DNA from: Paraescarpia echinospica
Taxonomy: Eukaryota > Annelida > Polychaeta > Sabellida > Siboglinidae
Reading direction: 5' to 3'
Assembly: GCA_020002185.1 (NCBI GenBank)
Contig: CM034536.1
Span: 14,257,310 to 14,321,309 of the forward strand
Length of the DNA stretch: 64,000 nt
The translations under genes and the position numbers were made by a program. The number at the start of each line of letters is the position of its first letter. Position 1 is the first letter of the stretch. Below, one piece after another: positions 59,101-64,000 of the stretch. A model generated the notes under the pieces. It searched no databases. It saw nothing but the letters and a program-made list of their open reading frames with translations, and was not told the origin of the DNA.

Positions 59101-62100
59101 TTTATACAAAAATGCGATAAATGCCCATTACATTAGATGCACAAAAGAGCGTGTTTTTAAATGTAATAAACGTCATCCATCTTTTTTAAAATAAAAATGC
59201 GATATCATTTTCAGCCAGTGAGCGCTACCACACCATACACAGAGTGACAGCTTGCATTGTACGGATATACATTTTGATAACAAAATAATTTAATGTCACA
59301 TTTTGCATAACAAGTTTGTAAGAAATACTTTAGACTCTGCTACCACTCTCTGTTATTTTCAATTCCTAATATACACCAACTTCATTTACAAGTTTTGATT
59401 TGAACTTTGAGGATGAAACACTAAAGTTAGTTTTTCTCAAAACTAAGAAAATGCATATATGTTTTGTTTTGAAGCCCTTCATGTCAACAGTCACTTTACT
59501 AGTTTGAAAATGTGTTTTTATCAACATAGTGTTAGTGTATTTTTATCGGGCCGATGACATAAAAATGGTAGATTATGCCAATTAATTGCAGCCTATTCAT
59601 AGTGAAATGGAAAAACCAACACATGGTTGACAATTAATGCATGTCGCTGTGTTAGTCAACCCTTTAGACCTTACGGAATTTTTATGAAATACGCTCGGAA
59701 TCCTTCCATTGCGCAAACAAAATCACTATGGTACGGGTGCATCTACAGTTAACTTTGTTGTACTTTGTTTCTAAACATTGCAAGTTGTGCTTCTCTTAAA
59801 AATAATTGAAATCTGCACAACACAATGCTACATATACTAATGAGCTTTTAAATTAAACATGCGAAATGCGATACGCTGTGTCGGGGTGTGTCTGCATAGA
59901 AAGCAATGCATATCTACAAACCCTTGTCAGTTGATATTTTCAAACAGCGCCCATTCAAAACTTCCAATACGAAGGTATGTAAAAATACCCCTAGTGCCCA
60001 GCAGATACACTAAAGAATCCAGTGACACAAGTTACACAAGTATCCAGACGATGACGCCAAGTTACACAAGTATCCAGACGATGACGCCAAGTTACATAAG
60101 TATCTAGATGATGACGTCAAGTTACATAAGTATCCAGACGATGATGCCAAGTTACATAAGTATCCAGGCGATGACGCCAAGTTACACAAGTATCCAGGCG
60201 ATGACGCCAAGTTACACAAGTATCCAGACGATGACGCCAAATTACATAAGTATCCAGGCGATGACGCCAAGTTACATAAGTATCCAGGTGATGACGCCAA
60301 GTTACACAAGTATCCAGACGATGACGCCAAGTTACACAAGTATCCAGACAATGACGCCAAGTTACATAAGTATCCAGACGATGACGCCAAATTACATAAG
60401 TATCCAGACGATGACACCAAGTTACATAAGTATCCAGGCGATGACGCCAAGTTACACAAGTATCCAGACGGTGACGCCAAGTTACATAAGTATGCAGACG
60501 ATGACGCCAAGTTACACAAGTATCCAGACAATGACGCCAAGTTACACAAGTATCCAGACGATGACGCCAAGTTACACAAGTATCCAGACGATGATGCCAA
60601 GTTACACAAGTATCCAGACGATGACGCCAAGTTACACAAGTATCCAGACGATGACGCCAAGTTACACAAGTATCCAGACGATGATGCCAAGTTACACAAG
60701 TATCCAGGCAGTGACGCCAAGTTACACAAGTATCCAGACGATGACGCCAAGTTACACAAGTATCCAGACGATGACGCCAAGTTACATAAGTATCCAGACG
60801 ATGACGCCAAGTTACACAAGTATCTAGAGGATGACGCCAAGTTACATAAGTGTCCAGACGGTGACGCCAAGTTACACAAGTATCCAGGCGATGACGCCAA
60901 GTTACACAAGTATCCAGACGATGACGCCAAGTTACACAAGTATCCAGACGGTGACGCCAAGTTACACAAGTATCCAGACGATGACGCCAAGTTACACAAG
61001 TATCCAGACGATGACGCCAAGTTACACAAGTATCCAGGCGGTGACGCCAAGTTACACAAGTATCCAGACGATGACGCCAAGTTACACAAGTATCCAGACG
61101 ATGACGCCAATTTACATAAGTATCCAGACGATGATGCCAAGTTACATAAGTATCCAGACGATGACGCCAAGTTACACAAGTATCTAGACGATGACGCCAA
61201 GTTACATAAGTGTCCAGACGGTGACGCCAAGTTACACAAGTATCCAGGCGATGACGCCAAGTTACACAAGTATCCAGATGGTGACGCCAAGTTACACAAG
61301 TATCCAGACAGTGACGCTAAGTTACACAAGTATCCAGACGGTGATGCCAAGTTACACAAGTATCCAGACGATGATGCCAAGTTACATAAGTATCCAGACG
61401 GTGACGCCAAGTTACACAAGTATCCAGACGGTGATGCCAAGTTACATAAGTATCTAGATGATGACGCCAAGTTACATAAGTATCCAGACGATGACGCCAA
61501 GTTACACAAGTATCCAGACGATGACGCCAAGTTACACGAGTATCTAGACGATGACGCCAAGTTACATAAGTGTCCAGACGGTGACGCCAAGTTACACAAG
61601 TATCCAGGCGATGACGCCAAGTTACACAAGTATCCAGATGGTGACGCCAAGTTACACAAGTAACCAGACAGTGATGCTAAGTTACACAAGTATCCAGACG
61701 GTGATGCCAAGTTACATAAGTATCCAGACGATGACGCCAAGTTACATAAGTATCCAGACGATGACGCCAAGTTACACAAGTATCCAGACGATGATGCCAA
61801 GTTACATAAGTATCCAGACGATGATGCCAAGTTACATAAGTATCCAGACGATGACGCCAAGTTACACAAGTATCTAGACGATGACGCCAAGTTACATAAG
61901 TATCCAGGCGATGACGCCAAGTTACACAAGTATCCAGATGGTGACGCCAAGTTACACAAGTATCCAGACAGTGACGCTAAGTTACACAAGTATCCAGACG
62001 GTGATGCCAAGTTACACAAGTATCCAGACGATGATGCCAAATTACATAAGTATCCAGACGGTGATGCCAAGTTACACAAGTATCCAGACGGTGACGCCAA

Positions 62101-63454
62101 GTTACATAAGTATCTAGATGATGACACCAAGTTACATAAGTATCCAGACGATGACGCCAAGTTACACAAGTATCCAGACGATGACGCCAAGTTACACGAG
62201 TATCTAGACGATGACGCCAAGTTACATAAGTGTCCAGACGGTGACGCCAAGTTACACAAGTATCCAGGCGATGATGCCAAGTTACACAAGTATCCAGATG
62301 GTGACGCCAAGTTACACAAGTAACCAGACAGTGATGCTAAGTTACACAAGTATCCAGACGGTGATGCCAAGTTACACAAGTATCCAGATGATGACGCCAA
62401 GTTACATAAGTATCCAGACGATGACGCCAAGTTACACAAGTATCCAGACGATGATGCCAAGTTACATAAGTATCCAGACGATGACGCCAAGTTACATAAG
62501 TATCCAGACGATGACGCCAAGTTACACAAGTATCCAGACGATGATGCCAAGTTACATAAGTATCCAGACAGTGACGCCAAGTTACACAAGTATCCAGACG
62601 GTGACGCCAAGTTACATAAGTATCTAGATGATGACGCCAAGTTACACAAGTATCCAGACGATGACGCCAAGTTACACAAGTATCCAGACGATGACGCCAA
62701 GTTACACAAGTATCCAGACGATGACGCCAAGTTACACAAGTATCCAGGCGATGACGCCAAGTTACACAAGTATCCAGATGGTGACGCCAAGTTACACAAG
62801 TATCCAGACAGTGACGCTAAGTTACACAAGTAACCAGACGGTGATGCCAAGTTACATAAGTATCCAGACGATGATGCCAAGTTACATAAGTATCCAGACG
62901 ATGACACCAAGTTACACAAGTATCCAGACGATGATGCCAAGTTACATAAGTATCCAGACGGTGACGCCAACTTACACAAGTATCCAGACGGTGACGCCAA
63001 GTTACATAAGTATCTAGATGATGACGCCAAGTTACATAAGTATCCAGACGATGACGCCAAGTTACATAAGTATCTAGACGATGATGCCAAGTTACACAAG
63101 TATCCAGATGATGACGCCAAGTTACATAAGTATCCAGACGATGACGCCAAGTTACATAAGTATCCAGACGATGACGCTACCTCTGTGTGTAGTCAAAGTT
63201 AGAAAAAGTTTGCAGCTGCTCAAGGAAACGGCCACTTTTGGCCGTTCTATGTCTAAAGGGTTAAACATGTTGTATGGTTAATGAACTTGTAGTATTGCAA
63301 TGTTTTATTTGATTGGTGAAGTAATTTCATTGTAGATGGCATCCAGGCAGTGCAGTTGGAGGATGGATCAACGGCCTATATCTCAACAAACATCTATGGT
63401 GATGCAAATAATGTCAACACTGCCTCGTTGAATATGGAGACATTTACGCAACAT
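56196..63454 (+). CDS. ZNF143: ZNF143/ZNF76 (Staf) transcription factor, N-terminal part (continues beyond window)
   Basis: Coding exons: 56218-56322 (exon from acceptor CACCATCAG at 56195), 56735-57062, 58850-58942 and 63336-63454. The phases join without a stop, giving 215 residues so far. Three copies of the Staf activation repeat are clear: QAITLADGSTAYIQH, QAIQLEDGTTAFVQ and QAVQLEDGSTAYIS, one at or near an end of each of the last three exons. In known family members these repeats precede seven C2H2 fingers that bind the SBS/SPH promoter element of snRNA, selenocysteine tRNA and many mRNA genes. The finger exons must lie to the right of the window. Three donors are GT, but the one after 58942 reads AAAG|GCAAGG, a GC donor. 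ZNF143 and ZNF76 cannot be separated outside vertebrates, so the symbol stands for the family. CDS begins at ATG 56218. Confidence 0.93.
56563..56703 (+). repeat. Dispersed repeat, ZNF143/ZNF76 intron copy
   Basis: Matches 39525-39655 in MOB3 intron 3. It ends only 31 bases before the exon at 56735. Confidence 0.6.
57051..57165 (+). repeat. 70-bp-period duplication across an exon 3' border
   Basis: The segment from ACCCCATGAAAG, the exon end, and the GTGAGGACCGGTGG donor to TTATAGTA at 57051-57091 is repeated at 57121-57160 with two or three changes. The second copy keeps a full AAAG|GTGAGA donor and is therefore a decoy 5' splice site 70 bases downstream. Confidence 0.85.
57225..58690. repeat. 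Two MITE-related fragments in a ZNF143/ZNF76 intron
   Basis: Positions 57225-57400 and 58556-58690 share TGTCACCTTGGGACAGTCCCAAAT-type words, TTAGTC.CA.TAAT.CGGTCACC and related words with the MITE at 27692-27883. In the first, a 40-base unit with GGTAATCCAGTCACC is duplicated. The rest of the intron between them shows nothing. Confidence 0.55.
60020..63178. repeat. 30-bp minisatellite, about 105 copies, in a ZNF143/ZNF76 intron
   Basis: The unit is ACACAAGTATCCAGACGATG plus ACGCCAAGTT, kept at exactly 30 bases throughout. Being a multiple of three, it stays open for long stretches in several frames, including more than 1000 codons on the minus strand. These are repeats, not genes. Marker variants recur at larger steps: the AAGTGTCCAG variant at about 60849, 61209, 61569 and 62229 (steps 360, 360, 660), and the TAACCAGACAGTG variant at about 61661 and 62321 (660). 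This shows higher-order units. Confidence 0.95.
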
Positions 63455-63783
63455 GTAAGACTGAGTATGCATTATCACCTATGAGATACTGCCTCATGAC
63501 TAGGCAACAATACATTGAAGTGATTGAACTAATAGTCAATTGTCGATATACCATTATTGTGAACAATAATAATAACTTTAGTCATCAATAGTTATTGTCG
63601 ATAGTACACTGAACTATCGATTGTAAAGTTATTTAAAAAAACAGATTAGCATAGCTACTTATGCAGCACAGAAACAATGTTTGTAAGCATATTTTTCAAT
63701 TTCATTTTGTAATATTACTTATTTACTGACCTAACATCAGCAATTGTTAACTATTGCATTGTTATTCACTGATTCACCATTAT

Positions 63784-64000
63784 TAGTCCTTTGGCCGAAG
63801 GTCCAAGGGACTACTTCCATCACTCTGCATCCGCCGTCCGCCGTTAGCTGCCGTATCTCAGAAACCGTTCAGCAACTTTTTCTCTAATTTTGCGTAGACA
63901 TATCTTAGGGCACTGTCACTATGCACGAGAAATCTGTATTTGATTGAATCATTTTAAGGGCTTCCTAGGGCCACCAAGGACCCCAAAACTGGTAAAAATG
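63784..64000 (-). mobile_element. Inverted copy of the hairpin-ended repeat, cut by the window edge
   Basis: The complement of this stretch matches 35277-35494, including the terminal hairpin TAGTCC.TTGG ... CCAA.GGACTA (63785-63814). It lies in the ZNF143/ZNF76 intron after 63454. Confidence 0.7.

Noticed and set aside
60010..63150. Minus-strand open frame of about 1046 codons with CNLAS.SGYL repeats
   Set aside because: It follows from a 30-bp tandem repeat whose length is a multiple of three; the plus strand is also open in long blocks, and the array lies inside an intron of ZNF143/ZNF76.

Overview
This is nuclear DNA from an animal, almost certainly an invertebrate. It is AT-rich, its genes are split by GT-AG introns, and most of it is transposon debris and tandem repeats. 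No bacterial, phage or organellar gene block is visible. Two conserved animal genes can be named. A complete MOB3-type MOB adaptor gene lies on the minus strand (coding exons within 29779-43059). The 5' half of a ZNF143/ZNF76 (Staf) transcription factor gene lies on the plus strand (coding exons 56218-63454, continuing off the right edge). A third gene, on the minus strand at 1-2183 and cut by the left edge, encodes a long hydrophilic, probably nuclear protein that I do not recognise. The phylum cannot be fixed from this window. The intron minisatellites built from exon borders resemble a type I recall being described in amphioxus, but I could not verify that.

Layout. 1-2183: unknown gene. 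2.7-23.2 kb: a complex tandem array with a unit of about 2.2 kb, riddled with nested transposons. These are a 2.0-kb element with TAA target duplications (4155-6175), a 2.45-kb element with 13-bp inverted repeats and TCTAG duplications (7080-9534), a tyrosine-recombinase (DIRS/Ngaro-order) retrotransposon with an SGNH-hydrolase frame, an RT-RNase H frame and a recombinase frame (10726-15523, minus), a 5'-truncated LINE (20210-21608) and a 227-bp MITE (22738-22964). 23.2-29.7 kb: intergenic sequence with a tRNA-derived SINE and several MITEs. 29.8-43.1 kb: MOB3, whose introns hold LINE fragments and two minisatellites. 43.1-56.2 kb: LINE relics, microsatellites, an inverted duplication, a hAT transposase relic and another SINE. 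56.2-64 kb: ZNF143/ZNF76, with a 3.2-kb, 30-bp minisatellite in one intron.

The most unusual structure is in MOB3 intron 3. A 77-bp tandem array of about 39 copies is made from the 3' splice site and first codons of exon 4, so a long series of decoy acceptors precedes the true exon. ZNF143/ZNF76 has a smaller counterpart: a 70-bp-period duplication across a 5' splice site. The other structure of note is the tyrosine-recombinase retrotransposon, whose A1-ORFs-B1-A2 repeat layout can be read directly from the sequence. A mini-derivative of it sits at the same position in a duplicated host transposon.
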